From Thermogemmatispora carboxidivorans (GTDB lineage: Bacteria > Chloroflexota > Ktedonobacteria > Ktedonobacterales > Ktedonobacteraceae), in assembly GCF_000702505.1 (NCBI RefSeq), contig NZ_JNIM01000001.1, positions 4,998,327 to 5,062,326 on the forward strand: DNA of 64,000 bases. Direction: 5' to 3'. The position numbers and the translations under genes were made by a program. The notes beneath the pieces are model-generated. The model made no database searches. It worked only from the letters and a program-made list of their open reading frames with translations, and had not been told where the DNA came from. Each line of letters opens with the position of its first letter. The stretch's first letter is position 1. Below, one piece after another: positions 1 to 13,143 of the stretch.

Positions 1-1
1 G

Positions 2-376
2 GAGCAGGCTACGTGGTGTCAGCGCGCGCTGGCGGCGGCTCGCCGGTCGCAGGCGGTGAAGGCCGAGGGCCGAGCCTGGCGCGCGCAGGGCCGCATGGCC
101 CTGGCTCTGCAGCGCTGGGAGGAGGCTCGGACCGCTCTGCAGCAAGCCTTAGCGCTTTTTGAGCGTCTCGACCTCCCCTGGGAACGTGGCCAGACCCTCT
201 ACTACCTGGGCGAGCTGCATTGGAGACAGGCGACCAGCGCTCAGCTTCCTGACGCTGCGAGACGGTGGCGTGAGCTGGCTCGTCGCTACTATACGCAGGC
301 GCTGGGCTTCTTTACGGCCTTGCATGCCGTACGTGATAGCGAGCGCGTCAACAATGCTCTGCAAGAGCTGCGATAG
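2..376 (+). CDS. TPR-repeat protein, C-terminal part only
   Basis: An open frame runs in from the left edge of the window and ends at the TAG at 374-376, giving 124 visible residues. The sequence is amphipathic and alanine/leucine-rich, with repeated helix-turn-helix patterns such as ALALQRWEEARTALQQALALF. This is the signature of tetratricopeptide repeats (the A-x-x-x-F/Y-x-x-A-L pattern). The last 30 residues keep a TPR-like helix (YYTQALGFFTALHAVRD). Proteins of this type in Chloroflexota are often large regulators or STAND ATPases with C-terminal TPRs acting in protein-protein contact. The N-terminal effector part lies outside the window, so the true function cannot be called. It is convergent with the next gene, with a gap of 28 bases. 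Confidence 0.6.
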   Translation, partial: EQATWCQRALAAARRSQAVKAEGRAWRAQGRMALALQRWEEARTALQQALALFERLDLPWERGQTLYYLGELHWRQATSAQLPDAARRWRELARRYYTQALGFFTALHAVRDSERVNNALQELR

Positions 377-404
377 CGAATCGCGCATGATGGTAGAAGA
401 TTGC

Positions 405-1385
405 TTATCGCTCAACCAGGGGTTCACAGCGCCACCAGTATTCATCGTGCCAGAGGCGGGTCGAATCCCAGGCTGCTCCCATTGCGCGGGGCAACGTCGC
501 CAGGTGGACCTGCTCTAAGGTGGCGCCGGCCTCTGCCAGGTAGCGCTGGACGCTACGTAAAGCCAGTTGCGGTGTATTGTTGATCTGGCTCAGATGAGCC
601 AGCCAGATCCAGCGTAGGCCATCGGCGCGCCAGGTCTGCAGGATCGCCTGGGCTGCTTGTTCGTTAGAGAGATGACCAGTAGGGCTGAGAATACGCATCT
701 TGAGGGGATAGGAGTAGGGGCCCTGTAGGAGCCGTTCGCGATCGTGATTGGCCTCCAGGACCAGCAGATCGGCTTGACGCATGGCCTCTAGCATGATCGG
801 GGTGACGGAGCCGCTATCTATCACCACACAGACGCGACATCCTCCAGCAGAGAGCAAGTAGCCACAGGGAGCCGCGGCATCGTGAGGGACCGGGAAGGAA
901 ACGATCTCGATATCGCCAAGCAGGCAGGAGCTGCCAGCAGGCAACGCCAGCGTTCGTCGCAGGGGTTGTGGTGAGGCTTTCCCCCGCTCTCTACGAGCAC
1001 TCTGTTGGCCACCCTGTCTGACGACAGGCTGTTCCTCTCTTGGGCGGTGAGAGCGAGGCTGCTCTGTGCCGGGTCGGCTGCTAGCTGTTGTGTTCGGTTC
1101 CTGCTGCGGGTTGTCCGCCAGGGCTGCCAGGGTGGCAGGGTCAGCGATTACGAGCGGATCGTAGCGTCTCAGCAGCGTGGGAAGGGCCAGTGTGTGGTCA
1201 TCATGTTCGTGCGTGAGGAGAACAGCAAGTATCTGGGCGGGGGAGACGCCAGCCAGATGGAGGCGGTTGATCAATGTACGGCAGGGCAAGCCAGCATCGA
1301 TTAGGAGCCTGGTCCGTCCGTTAGGGCCAGCCTCGATGAGCAAGGCGTTGCCGCTGCTGCCACTCCCCAGAGAAACGACGCGCAT
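405..1385 (-). CDS. MBL-fold metallo-hydrolase, WalJ/YycJ-like
   Basis: This 326-residue protein has the metallo-beta-lactamase metal motif HEHDDH at residues 59-64. Its N-terminus (SLGSGSSGN) and the late motifs GHLSNEQA and LSQINNTP are characteristic of the WalJ/YycJ branch, which act as metal-dependent 5'-3' exonucleases or regulators linked to the WalRK pathway in Firmicutes. The usual length is about 260 residues. The extra length is a charged, Pro/Gln/Arg-rich, low-complexity insert at about residues 93-145, between the metal motif and the next beta-strand. No walRK genes lie next to it. The family call is firm; the nuclease role is inferred from the family. Confidence 0.8.
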   Translation of the reverse strand: MRVVSLGSGSSGNALLIEAGPNGRTRLLIDAGLPCRTLINRLHLAGVSPAQILAVLLTHEHDDHTLALPTLLRRYDPLVIADPATLAALADNPQQEPNTTASSRPGTEQPRSHRPREEQPVVRQGGQQSARRERGKASPQPLRRTLALPAGSSCLLGDIEIVSFPVPHDAAAPCGYLLSAGGCRVCVVIDSGSVTPIMLEAMRQADLLVLEANHDRERLLQGPYSYPLKMRILSPTGHLSNEQAAQAILQTWRADGLRWIWLAHLSQINNTPQLALRSVQRYLAEAGATLEQVHLATLPRAMGAAWDSTRLWHDEYWWRCEPLVER

Positions 1386-1481
1386 AGACTCTCTACCGGG
1401 CCCGTTCTGATATCTCGTGCTGCTGTATCTTTCCTGGCTCTTGCTGTCGACTGACAGGCAGTTCGGCCTTCCTTTGAGGCA

Positions 1482-2339
1482 TCAGCGAGCAGGTTGCCCA
1501 GGCAGGCCGAGCAGGAGGCGAGCGTTTTCGCCCAGGATTTTCGTCAGCTCATCAGCGTTGAGGCCGGCCTGCTGAATATGCTCGATGACGCGGCGCTGGC
1601 GCAGCAGGGCATAATCGCTGGCAAAGAGAATACGCTCGGCCCCTACCAGCCTTGCCACCGTTGAGAAGATGGCTGGACGGTAGAGGAAGACCGTTGCAGC
1701 AGTATCATACCACACCAGGGAACAGGCTTGCTGCACCTCTGGCATCAAAGTATAAAAAGGCAGACCCCCACCCCAATGGGCTGCGACAAAGCGCACGTCG
1801 GGAAAAGCCGTTAGAAAGGCGACCACGTCGGCCACGGAGACATCGCCTTTACCAGGATAGAGGTGGCCCACCGGCTCGCTGCAGTGGGAGAGTACAAGCA
1901 AGTGATAGTGGCGCACTACCTCAATGAGAGGGCCCAGCAATTGAGTGTCGCTCAGGCGGTAGCCCTGGCCGTGGGGCATGAGTTCGCCCATGCCGATCAT
2001 GCCAGCCTGGGCACAGCGTTCCAGCTCGTGCACTGCCCTCCTGCCTGCTGTAGGTAAGATGACCGCCATGCCATAGATGCGGCCAGGATAGCGGCGCATG
2101 GCATCGAGAACATAGCTGTTTCCTTCTTCGATCAGGCCCGGGTCGGTCCAGCCAAAGGAGAAGGCTACTGAAGCATCCACGCCCGCAGCATCCATTTCCG
2201 CGATCAGGTCCTCGGCAGTGGCCAGCTTGCTGCGGGGATTGGCATAGAGGGTTCGAAACCAGGGGTCGCGCTCGCAGTAGCGCTCGCGTTGCTGACAAAT
2301 ATGAGGAGGGAAGAGGTGAGTATGGAAATCAATGATCAT
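1482..2339 (-). CDS. amidohydrolase-2 family metal-dependent hydrolase
   Basis: A 285-residue TIM-barrel hydrolase of the Amidohydro_2 type. The first metal pair is visible as DFHTH at residues 4-8 (His6, His8). Later metal ligands are in LSHCSEP, AAHWGGG and the C-terminal FASDYALL. Members of this family hydrolyse or decarboxylate varied small substrates (for example 2-amino-3-carboxymuconate-type acids), and the substrate cannot be told from sequence. An upstream in-frame GTG at 2402 would put the start inside the rRNA operon terminator (2376-2406), so the ATG at 2339 directly before the barrel's first strand was chosen. It is the first gene after that terminator, on the same strand as the rRNA operon. 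Confidence 0.8.
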   Translation of the reverse strand: MIIDFHTHLFPPHICQQRERYCERDPWFRTLYANPRSKLATAEDLIAEMDAAGVDASVAFSFGWTDPGLIEEGNSYVLDAMRRYPGRIYGMAVILPTAGRRAVHELERCAQAGMIGMGELMPHGQGYRLSDTQLLGPLIEVVRHYHLLVLSHCSEPVGHLYPGKGDVSVADVVAFLTAFPDVRFVAAHWGGGLPFYTLMPEVQQACSLVWYDTAATVFLYRPAIFSTVARLVGAERILFASDYALLRQRRVIEHIQQAGLNADELTKILGENARLLLGLPGQPAR

Positions 2340-2375
2340 GCTCTGCTGCGCTTCTCGAAGGGTGCCCCAGGCTAC

Positions 2376-2406
2376 AAAAAAAGGGCACTGCCTGCTTGGC
2401 ACGCCC
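2376..2406 (-). terminator. Rho-independent terminator of the rRNA operon
   Basis: Read on the minus strand, the arms GGGCGTGCC and GGCAGTGCCC form an imperfect stem with a five-base loop, followed directly by seven T. It lies about 90 bases beyond the 23S processing stem and 37 bases before the amidohydrolase start. This is where a transcript carrying only 16S and 23S would end. Confidence 0.8.
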
Positions 2407-2491
2407 CTCTTCCCGCTTGCTTACTTTGCTTCTTTGACGCGCTTTCTCACTGGCTTGTACAGAAAGCAACAGCGAAACAGGGAGAACCTTA

Positions 2492-2537
2492 CCACTGAGT
2501 GGTGTCTTGCCTCAATTTTGCTGAGTGAGAACCGCCG
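2492..2537 (-). other. 3' arm of the 23S rRNA processing stem
   Basis: This stretch is complementary to 5815-5863, on the other side of the 23S gene. The shared core on the plus strand here is GTGTCTTGCCTCAATTTTGC, starting at 2502, and the minus strand of the other flank reads almost the same. The pairing covers about 30 bases with a few mismatches and would place the whole 23S rRNA in a loop. Such stems are cut by RNase III-like enzymes in many bacteria. Confidence 0.75.
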
Positions 2538-2616
2538 TCGCGACAGCGGGGATGCGTCGCGCGTTCCATCCTTGACTATAGCAGGCGATCAGCGATCTTT
2601 TGCAGTATCGTAAGGG

Positions 2617-5729
<3,113 letters not shown>

Positions 5730-5814
5730 GCTTCTCGCGACACCTGCAAGAGATCTCTTTGCGCCTTTACTATCTGTCTTGGATGTCTCGGCTTCGCTTT
5801 TGCCCCGCCGTCCA

Positions 5815-5863
5815 CGACGGTTCATTTCGCTCAGCAAAATTGAAGCAAGACACACACTCAGTT
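5815..5863 (-). other. 5' arm of the 23S rRNA processing stem
   Basis: The minus strand here reads ACTGAGTG, then GTGTCTTGCTTCAATTTTGC, then TGAGCG. It can pair over about 30 bases with the transcript of 2492-2537 beyond the 3' end of 23S. Differences between the arms are few (C/T changes that keep wobble pairing), so the pairing looks maintained. Confidence 0.75.
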
Positions 5864-5950
5864 GTTAAGGTGCTGGTGCCAGTGCCATGCGGCTCGCGCT
5901 GCTCTTCCCCTTACTGCACAGCAACCACGCAAGCCACCGCCCCCGACACC

Positions 5951-5974
5951 TGAAAAGTGGAAAACCTGCAGAGG
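5951..5974 (-). other. 3' arm of the 16S rRNA processing stem
   Basis: The plus strand reads TGAAAAGTGG then AAAACCTGCAGAGG. The complement of 7980-8002 in the 16S leader reads TGAAGAGTGG then AAAACAGCAGAGG. In the minus-strand transcript these two arms pair over about 22 bases and enclose the whole 16S rRNA. Confidence 0.7.
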
Positions 5975-6226
5975 TGAGGGCTGTGCTCATCCCTCATCGG
6001 CTATCCAGCGCCTCGCTCTCCCGCCAGCCGCTTGCTCGCCACTGGCGTCTCAGCTCGCATTTCAGCGCTGTGACCTAGAGTCACTTAGAAAGCTCGCTTC
6101 ATCCGGGAGCGAAACCGCATTCAGGCAGCTTCAAACTACCCTTGATGAAACGGATCGACCTGGAAGGGAGCGGGTTCATCAGGAAGCAAGGTCTCCCTTA
6201 CCGTGAGCCACCACGCTCCGACTCCC

Positions 6227-7747
<1,521 letters not shown>

Positions 7748-8230
7748 AGTTCTGCTTTTCCCCGATCACTCATCGAGATCGAGGTTCTATCTCCAGCGGC
7801 TGGCTCCTCAGCCTCTGCTGAGCGAACCACCCACCAAATTTTCAGCTCTGGATCAGCGAAGTCATCAGCGCTGCTCACCTAGATGACTGTCTGCGAACCA
7901 ATGCTACCGGCACAGCATTACCTGTGCTGGGCACGAGACCTAACAGACAGCGCGACCACAGGCGAACACAGCACATCCGCCTCTGCTGTTTTCCACTCTT
8001 CAATTGTCAAGGTGCACTGTCGATCGCTTCTATCCCGTCGGAAAGACAGACAAAGATCAGCCGCGTCTCAAGTTGCACTCAGGATCGGTCGATCTGCATC
8101 CCGACAGAGCGGCTCTTCACCTGCGCTCTCTCAAGGGTGCTACACTGAGGACACCGTGCCGCGGTTCTGAAATCTCTGTGGAGAATTTCTGCGAGAGATT
8201 TGTCGACCGTCTTTCCGTCCGGCGCGGACA
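7748..8230 (-). other. 16S rRNA leader region
   Basis: About 480 transcribed bases lie between the promoter at 8233-8261 and the 16S 5' end. The leader carries the 5' arm of the 16S processing stem at 7980-8002. Just upstream of that arm, the minus strand reads CACCTTGACAATTGAAGAG. The spacer upstream of 23S contains the similar CACCTTAACAACTGAG. A motif repeated before both rRNAs fits a boxA-like antitermination or processing signal, but this is inference. Confidence 0.55.
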
Positions 8231-8232
8231 TA

Positions 8233-8261
8233 ATTATGCCATAGGGCTAGGATCTTGTCAA
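8233..8261 (-). promoter_or_regulatory. rRNA operon promoter
   Basis: On the minus strand there is a perfect -35 hexamer TTGACA (complement at 8256-8261), a 17-base spacer, and CATAAT (complement at 8233-8238) as -10. It is the strongest sigma-70-type promoter I found near the rRNA genes and points into the 16S leader. Confidence 0.8.
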
Positions 8262-8388
8262 GGGGGGTGACCGGGAATTTTTCAAATTGGGGAAAAAATT
8301 GGCCAGATTGGAGGAGTCTCAGCTGGTTGTAGTGGAGACCAGGGTAGGGGAGTCAGGTTCGGTAGCGGTGGGGAAGCAGATGAGAGAG

Positions 8389-8435
8389 GAGGCCGACACC
8401 GGGTGGGGGAGTAACCCGCGTCGAGTGCCGGCCTC
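8389..8435 (-). terminator. hairpin after the zinc-cluster gene
   Basis: The plus strand has GAGGCCG at 8389-8395 and its complement CGGCCTC at 8429-8435, with an inner CCGGGT/ACCCG pair. On the minus strand this hairpin lies 13 bases after the stop of the DnaJ-like gene. There is no clear T run, only a CT-rich tail, so termination strength is uncertain. Confidence 0.45.
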
Positions 8436-8447
8436 GGTCTCCTGTGT

Positions 8448-9947
8448 TCAGAGCGGCTCTTCCTCGTCGCTCTCGCTTATGGTATACGGTGGCTTCTCGA
8501 CTGGCACACGATAGCCACGAGGCGTCTGCGAGTTCTCGCTAGTACCGAAGGGCTGTGGCAGTTGGGTTGGAGTGGCCAGGTCGCTGGTGATGGCGCGCAC
8601 CAGGCGTTCAATGCGGTCCCAGCGTGGCGGGAAAGAGGCTGCGTAGAATTTCTCATGCCCCTCGCCGTCGTAGATGTAGAGGGTGTAGTCGCGATCAATG
8701 TAGCGGTAGTCCACCTTGATATAGGGGATACGGACCAGCTCCAAGACTTGCAACGTTGGTCGCAGGCTCGACTGGACCGCCTCAGCGCTGGCGCGTCCGG
8801 AGACCGCTGCTGCTGTACGTACTTCTTCTACGGCAGCCTGCCAGATGTCGAGTGGGACCGCGTCGGGTGGCGCTTCGGGATGGAGGTTTTCATCGACTTC
8901 GGCGCTGTAGACCAGTTCTCCCTCGGCCTTCAGTAGCTGCTGCTGGGGCAAAGCGTCGGTGCCCACAAAGCGGTACCGTGTGCGCAGTTCGAAGCTGCGC
9001 ACAATCTCGCGATGGCGCACGATCTTGCCAGTGCCGTTGCAGGCAGGACAGAGCGTGAACTTGGCGCCCTGACAGGCAGGGCAGACGCGCTTGCCGGTGA
9101 CGCAGTCGCAGTCAACTTCGCCGTTGATGCAGTCAGGGCAGGGAATGACGCGCCCCTTGTTGGCCGGGTCAGTGTCCAGGGGATTGGGGACCAGTAGCCC
9201 CTGCTGGCGAATGCCTTCAAAGACGGTAGAGACGCGCTCACCAAGGGCATTGGTCAGTTTCTCGACGCGCCGCTGCAGGAAAGGCCGCTTTTTCTGTTCG
9301 GCCCAATCAGCTACGTAGCCGCGCCCCCGGCAAGTCGTGCAGCGCTTGCGGGTCCGTCCACGGCAGTCAGGGCACGTAATCCAGCCCCGTCCACTGCATT
9401 CGGTACAGAGCGCCCGCCCGGTACCATTACAGGTCGTACAAGCAAGCAGCTCATCCAGGCCCTCCAGGCGCGTGCGTGTCGCAGGAGGGCGCAGATCGCT
9501 AACCGCCGGCAGCTCGTAGTCCCAGACAGGTAGCAGAGGCTGGGGCTTGCCAGGTACCTGACCGCTATATGGCTCGCTCACAATCTCCAGAGCCCGGTGT
9601 TCCCAGCGCGTTTGCACGGTGATTTCCCAGACCTCGTCTCGGCTCATGGCAACTATGTCCATGTAGGTGCCCAGGTCCCGCGCTACACGCCAGTTACCAG
9701 CAGACCAGCTGTTGACAAGCTGACGAATCCTTTGCTCCTCGATGTCACTGGACGGCGCTGGCCGCGGCACTGTCTGCGACTGCTGCCAGTAGGTGCTGGC
9801 GCGATCCACTACCTTTTTGAGCTGCTGCTGAACTTCGCTGACTCCTTGGGTCAAAGCCCGCCCTAGCTCTTCGAGGCGCTTATCTATGTCGTTCGGGCCG
9901 AGCGGATTGCCCGGCGTGTTAGTACTCTGTTCCCATTCGTTGCTCAT
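8448..9947 (-). CDS. DnaJ-type zinc-cluster protein lacking a J domain
   Basis: This 499-residue protein carries two arrays of the C-x-x-C-x-G-x-G motif that forms the zinc-binding centre of DnaJ/Hsp40. The first, at about residues 170-209, has four C-x-x-C pairs (CTTCNGTG, CTECSGRG, CPDCRGRT, CTTCRGRG). The second, at about 270-309, is less regular (CPDCINGE, CDC, CPACQGAK, CPACNGTG). No HPD J domain is present. The N-terminal 60 residues are coiled-coil-like, and the middle and C-terminal parts have no family I recognise. The start ATG at 9947 follows GGGAGG at good spacing. A role in protein quality control is possible from the zinc centre alone but is not shown. It stands alone after the rRNA operon. 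Confidence 0.75.
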   Translation of the reverse strand: MSNEWEQSTNTPGNPLGPNDIDKRLEELGRALTQGVSEVQQQLKKVVDRASTYWQQSQTVPRPAPSSDIEEQRIRQLVNSWSAGNWRVARDLGTYMDIVAMSRDEVWEITVQTRWEHRALEIVSEPYSGQVPGKPQPLLPVWDYELPAVSDLRPPATRTRLEGLDELLACTTCNGTGRALCTECSGRGWITCPDCRGRTRKRCTTCRGRGYVADWAEQKKRPFLQRRVEKLTNALGERVSTVFEGIRQQGLLVPNPLDTDPANKGRVIPCPDCINGEVDCDCVTGKRVCPACQGAKFTLCPACNGTGKIVRHREIVRSFELRTRYRFVGTDALPQQQLLKAEGELVYSAEVDENLHPEAPPDAVPLDIWQAAVEEVRTAAAVSGRASAEAVQSSLRPTLQVLELVRIPYIKVDYRYIDRDYTLYIYDGEGHEKFYAASFPPRWDRIERLVRAITSDLATPTQLPQPFGTSENSQTPRGYRVPVEKPPYTISESDEEEPL

Positions 9948-10223
9948 GTCTTTTGCCTCCCGGCTCTGGGCACAGCTCACCGACCAGCCTCTTGCTCAGG
10001 CCGGTCAGCTTGGCTGGCTGTTCACTCACTTGCAAGCTGGCTGGGCTGCGCCCTCGCTCTCATCGCGCTATCTCTGATTACCAGTTATACGCTTTAGCCC
10101 GCTGCTACGTTGTAGCTGAATCGCTCGTCAGTGGCCCGGCCTCGGCCTGGCACACTGGCTGCCGGGATGGCCTGGCTGGCTCACGATGAACTGCCGAGGC
10201 TCTTCTGACTCAGCCAGGACCTG
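9948..10223. other. intergenic region, nothing recognised
   Basis: These 276 bases lie between the zinc-cluster gene start and the end of the M24 peptidase gene, both on the minus strand. Apart from the ribosome site of the former at about 9953-9962, I see no RNA gene, convincing promoter or repeat. Confidence 0.5.
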
Positions 10224-11405
10224 CTAGAGCAGAGGAACAATCTCGTGCTGCATGGGCACGCCGGTGACTTCTACTTCTCGCTCGTGGATTAAGAGATTGA
10301 TCTCGCTGCGTACGCCGAAGTCGGGCAGGTAGATGCCCGGTTCCAGCGAGCAGCAGGTCCCTGGCAGAAGACGACGTTCGTCATGGGTTTCAAGATTGTC
10401 AAGATGCGCTCCTTCACCGTGTTCCGCCGTGGTGATGCTGTGGCCGGTGCGATGGACAAAGGCTTCACCATAGCCGGCACGCGCGATGACGGCGCGCACA
10501 ACGTCGTCAACTTCATAGGCTTGCAGGAGCTGACCCGCCGCCAGCCGCTGACGGATGAAGTCGAGTCCCGCGTCGCGCGCCTGACAGACCAGGGCAAAGA
10601 TTTCTCGCTGCCGCGGAGGGATTTCGTCTTGTCGACCGACGAAGGCCATCCAGGTATAGTCGGCATAGATGGCCTCCGGCTCGGGCAGACGGGCCCAGAA
10701 GTCGATGAGCAGGAGGTCACCGCGCTGAATAGGACTGTAGTGGTCGGCTGTGGGCGCGTAGTGAGGATTGCCAGCGTTGCTGTTGACGGCAATGAGTGGC
10801 GGCTCCTCGACAAGCAGCCCCTGGGCACGCATGAGCGCCAGGAAACGCTGCTGAACAGTATATTCGTCGAGGCTCCTTCCCGCCTGGAGATCGCTCGTTA
10901 GCTCTTCCAAAAGCTGGTCTTTGGCCACGATGAGACGCCTCCCCGCTTCACGATGGCTGGCGAGCTGCTGGGGCGTCAGACGCGCAACGAAGTGCTGGGC
11001 CAGGTCAGCTGAGCTGACAACTTCGACGCCATAGCTGCGCACCAGCTCAACTGTCCCGGCATCAACGAGGGATAGATAAGGAATGGCGTTGTGAGGCGAG
11101 TACTCCATTGCGATCCGCCAGCCCGGTTGGAAAAGGTCACGCAGTTGGGCATGGAGTTCTTGCCAGGAACGGAAAATACGCTGCTCCCCCGGCAGGCTGC
11201 GCAGCACATGCGGCTCAACCGCACTGACCAGGGCCAGTGGCTTCCCCTGGGCTGGTACCCAGTAAAACCAGCGCCGGGTAAACATTTGCTCGCGCGGCAG
11301 GTCCAGTATCCGGTGAGCAATGGGATTGGAACGGCGGAAATCGTAGAAGAGCCAGCCCTGTAGTCCTTCTTCTCGTAGGGCCTGCTGAATGTGCTCCAGG
11401 TTCAT
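10224..11405 (-). CDS. M24 family aminopeptidase (Xaa-Pro peptidase-like)
   Basis: A 393-residue protein with an N-terminal creatinase-type domain and a C-terminal pita-bread metallopeptidase domain. The five expected dinuclear metal ligands are all present: Asp235 (LLIDFWAR), Asp249 (YADYTW), His322 (RTGHSI), Glu355 (SLEPGIYL) and Glu368 (RSEINL). Family members release N-terminal residues, often from Xaa-Pro peptides, in the cytoplasm. Creatinases share the fold, so exact specificity is open. It starts at the ATG at 11405. The next gene upstream is divergent, with a shared 337-base intergenic region. Confidence 0.85.
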   Translation of the reverse strand: MNLEHIQQALREEGLQGWLFYDFRRSNPIAHRILDLPREQMFTRRWFYWVPAQGKPLALVSAVEPHVLRSLPGEQRIFRSWQELHAQLRDLFQPGWRIAMEYSPHNAIPYLSLVDAGTVELVRSYGVEVVSSADLAQHFVARLTPQQLASHREAGRRLIVAKDQLLEELTSDLQAGRSLDEYTVQQRFLALMRAQGLLVEEPPLIAVNSNAGNPHYAPTADHYSPIQRGDLLLIDFWARLPEPEAIYADYTWMAFVGRQDEIPPRQREIFALVCQARDAGLDFIRQRLAAGQLLQAYEVDDVVRAVIARAGYGEAFVHRTGHSITTAEHGEGAHLDNLETHDERRLLPGTCCSLEPGIYLPDFGVRSEINLLIHEREVEVTGVPMQHEIVPLL

Positions 11406-11641
11406 GCTAGCCTGTTCCTTCCTTCCTTCCTTCTTTGTCTCTTGCTTTGGTTTTCGCCCTCGGGTGAGGCGCGATTTCAGGCTCTATTCTACCACTCTCC
11501 GTGCTCGTAGCTTTCCTGCCAGATGAGTGACCCTGCTCCTCCCCCGCCACCCGCCAGCAGCCAAAGACTCATTCAGCTCAGCCTGCGCTTCTCCAAGATG
11601 CACAGCGTGAATTCCTCTCACCCTGCGAGTATTCTGAGGTC

Positions 11642-11709
11642 GACACATCGTTATATATGAATGTTACGAAGGTTAGGAGCGGGGGACCTTCGCAGGGGGA
11701 CACATCGTT
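11642..11709 (+). repeat. direct repeats and a dyad upstream of the LCP gene
   Basis: The 11-mer GACACATCGTT occurs at 11642-11652 and again at 11699-11709. Between them, CGAAGGT at 11667-11673 faces ACCTTCG at 11686-11692. The block ends 33 bases before the LCP start codon and could be a regulator site or a leader hairpin. This is visible structure; function is unknown. The rest of the 11406-11742 gap shows nothing else. Confidence 0.5.
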
Positions 11710-11742
11710 GAGAGTTCTCTAGTGTGTCGGCAGGATTCCGCT

Positions 11743-12990
11743 ATGACAAGCCAGGAGCAGTCAGATTGGAAATTCGAGACTGATCAGCCGTCTGCCCAGG
11801 TCCAACCGCCCTTGGAGGAACAGGCCACCCCACAATTAGAGGCCGGACCGGGGAGGCCAGCCTCCGCCTTTGAGCAGCTACCGACGCGCAGACTACAAGC
11901 CCCCAGGAAACGACGCCCTCTAGGGCGTGTGCTGCTGGTAGCGTTGCTGCTGGTCGTCCTTCTGCTGGGAGGTGGGGTCGCCTATGGCTACTACTACTTT
12001 CAGACAGCAATCCAGGAGCCTGTTTCGCACTTTGTCCACCCAGTGAGCCGCAGCAGCGAGGAGCCAACCAATGTGCAGCCAACCACGGGAACCGATATTA
12101 CCGGCCACCCCTGGAATATCCTCTTGCTAGGCAGCGATAACGACGGCAAATACACGTTTCCTGCTGTCCTCACCCAGGTCATGATGGTCGTCCACATTGA
12201 TCCGCAGCAGAACCAGGTCTTTCTGGTCTCAATCCCGCGCGATTCCTGGGTCTCTATCCCCCAGGTGGGAGGCATGCATAAGATCGATCAGGCTTTCTTT
12301 CTGGGAGCTATCCAACACAATAGCTTCGATGATGGGGTGCGCCTGGCACGCCTGACGATTGAGAAGGATTACGGCATTACGATCGATCGCTATGCCTGGG
12401 TAGGTCTGGAGGGCTTCGCCAAGGTGATCGATACGCTGGGCGGCGTTGATATCGATCTTGCTCATCCTCTTGTTGACGATACGTATCCCGATGATGTCGG
12501 AGCCAACGCCTCTAATCCCTATGGCTATCGACGGGTCTATCTGTCTGCCGGGCCTCAGCACCTGACGGGCGAGCAGGCTCTGGCTTATGTCCGCTCACGC
12601 CACGCCGACCTGGTCGGCGATATCGGGCGAACCCAGCGCCAGCAGCAGGTCTTGGAGGCGCTGAAGAAGAAGCTGGATGTGGCCAATGTGATCGAGCATC
12701 TTCCGTCGCTCATCGCTGATCTGCAGGGCAAGGTCTATACGGACCTCAGCGAGGGGGAAATGATCGGCTTCGCGAACTATGGCCGCACGCTCTCCTCCAG
12801 CGCTATTCACCAGGTCACGCTCGGCCCCGGTCCTGGCGACCAGAACTATGGAACGCTGACCACCGTCTACGATCCCTCTGTCGGCGCTGATCAGTCGGTG
12901 GTCCTGCCCAACTGCTCAAATATTCAGCCGCTCATCAACCGCATTTTCGGCCTCGGCGATGTCGAGAGCTGCCACGTCGCCGGCACCTGA
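11743..12990 (+). CDS. LytR-CpsA-Psr (LCP) family cell-envelope protein
   Basis: A 415-residue type II membrane protein. There is a Pro-rich cytoplasmic tail of 60 residues, one membrane helix at about 61-85 and an extracellular LCP catalytic domain. LCP hallmarks are visible: ILLLGSDNDG, VFLVSIPRDSW, KIDQAFFLG, VGLEGFAKVIDTLGGVDID, and the Arg-rich RSRHADLVGDIGRTQRQQQV segment that binds the pyrophosphate of lipid-linked substrates. LCP enzymes move anionic glycopolymers from a lipid carrier to peptidoglycan. The start ATG at 11743 follows CAGGA by eight bases. The alternative GTG at 11722 lacks a ribosome site. Confidence 0.88.
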   Translation: MTSQEQSDWKFETDQPSAQVQPPLEEQATPQLEAGPGRPASAFEQLPTRRLQAPRKRRPLGRVLLVALLLVVLLLGGGVAYGYYYFQTAIQEPVSHFVHPVSRSSEEPTNVQPTTGTDITGHPWNILLLGSDNDGKYTFPAVLTQVMMVVHIDPQQNQVFLVSIPRDSWVSIPQVGGMHKIDQAFFLGAIQHNSFDDGVRLARLTIEKDYGITIDRYAWVGLEGFAKVIDTLGGVDIDLAHPLVDDTYPDDVGANASNPYGYRRVYLSAGPQHLTGEQALAYVRSRHADLVGDIGRTQRQQQVLEALKKKLDVANVIEHLPSLIADLQGKVYTDLSEGEMIGFANYGRTLSSSAIHQVTLGPGPGDQNYGTLTTVYDPSVGADQSVVLPNCSNIQPLINRIFGLGDVESCHVAGT

Positions 12991-13046
12991 GCTGCACCCA
13001 GTGCCTGACTGGCGGCCACTCCCCGAGCAGGCCAGGAGCGAGCAGG

Positions 13047-13078
13047 AGCGAGCGCGTGGTCCCGCTACGGCGCTCGCT
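13047..13078 (+). terminator. hairpin after the LCP gene
   Basis: AGCGAGCG at 13047-13054 faces CGCTCGCT at 13071-13078, about 57 bases after the LCP stop and before the next gene's promoter region. No T run follows, so it may not be an efficient intrinsic terminator. Confidence 0.35.
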
Positions 13079-13143
13079 CGCTGCTAGTGGCAATGTGCTA
13101 CAATAGGCTCCAGAGAAACTCACTCTCAGCGCGAGGAGCCTTT

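Noticed and set aside
459..475. GGGTCGAATCCCAGG resembling a tRNA T-loop
   Set aside because: It lies inside the WalJ-like gene and no acceptor or anticodon arms can be built around it.
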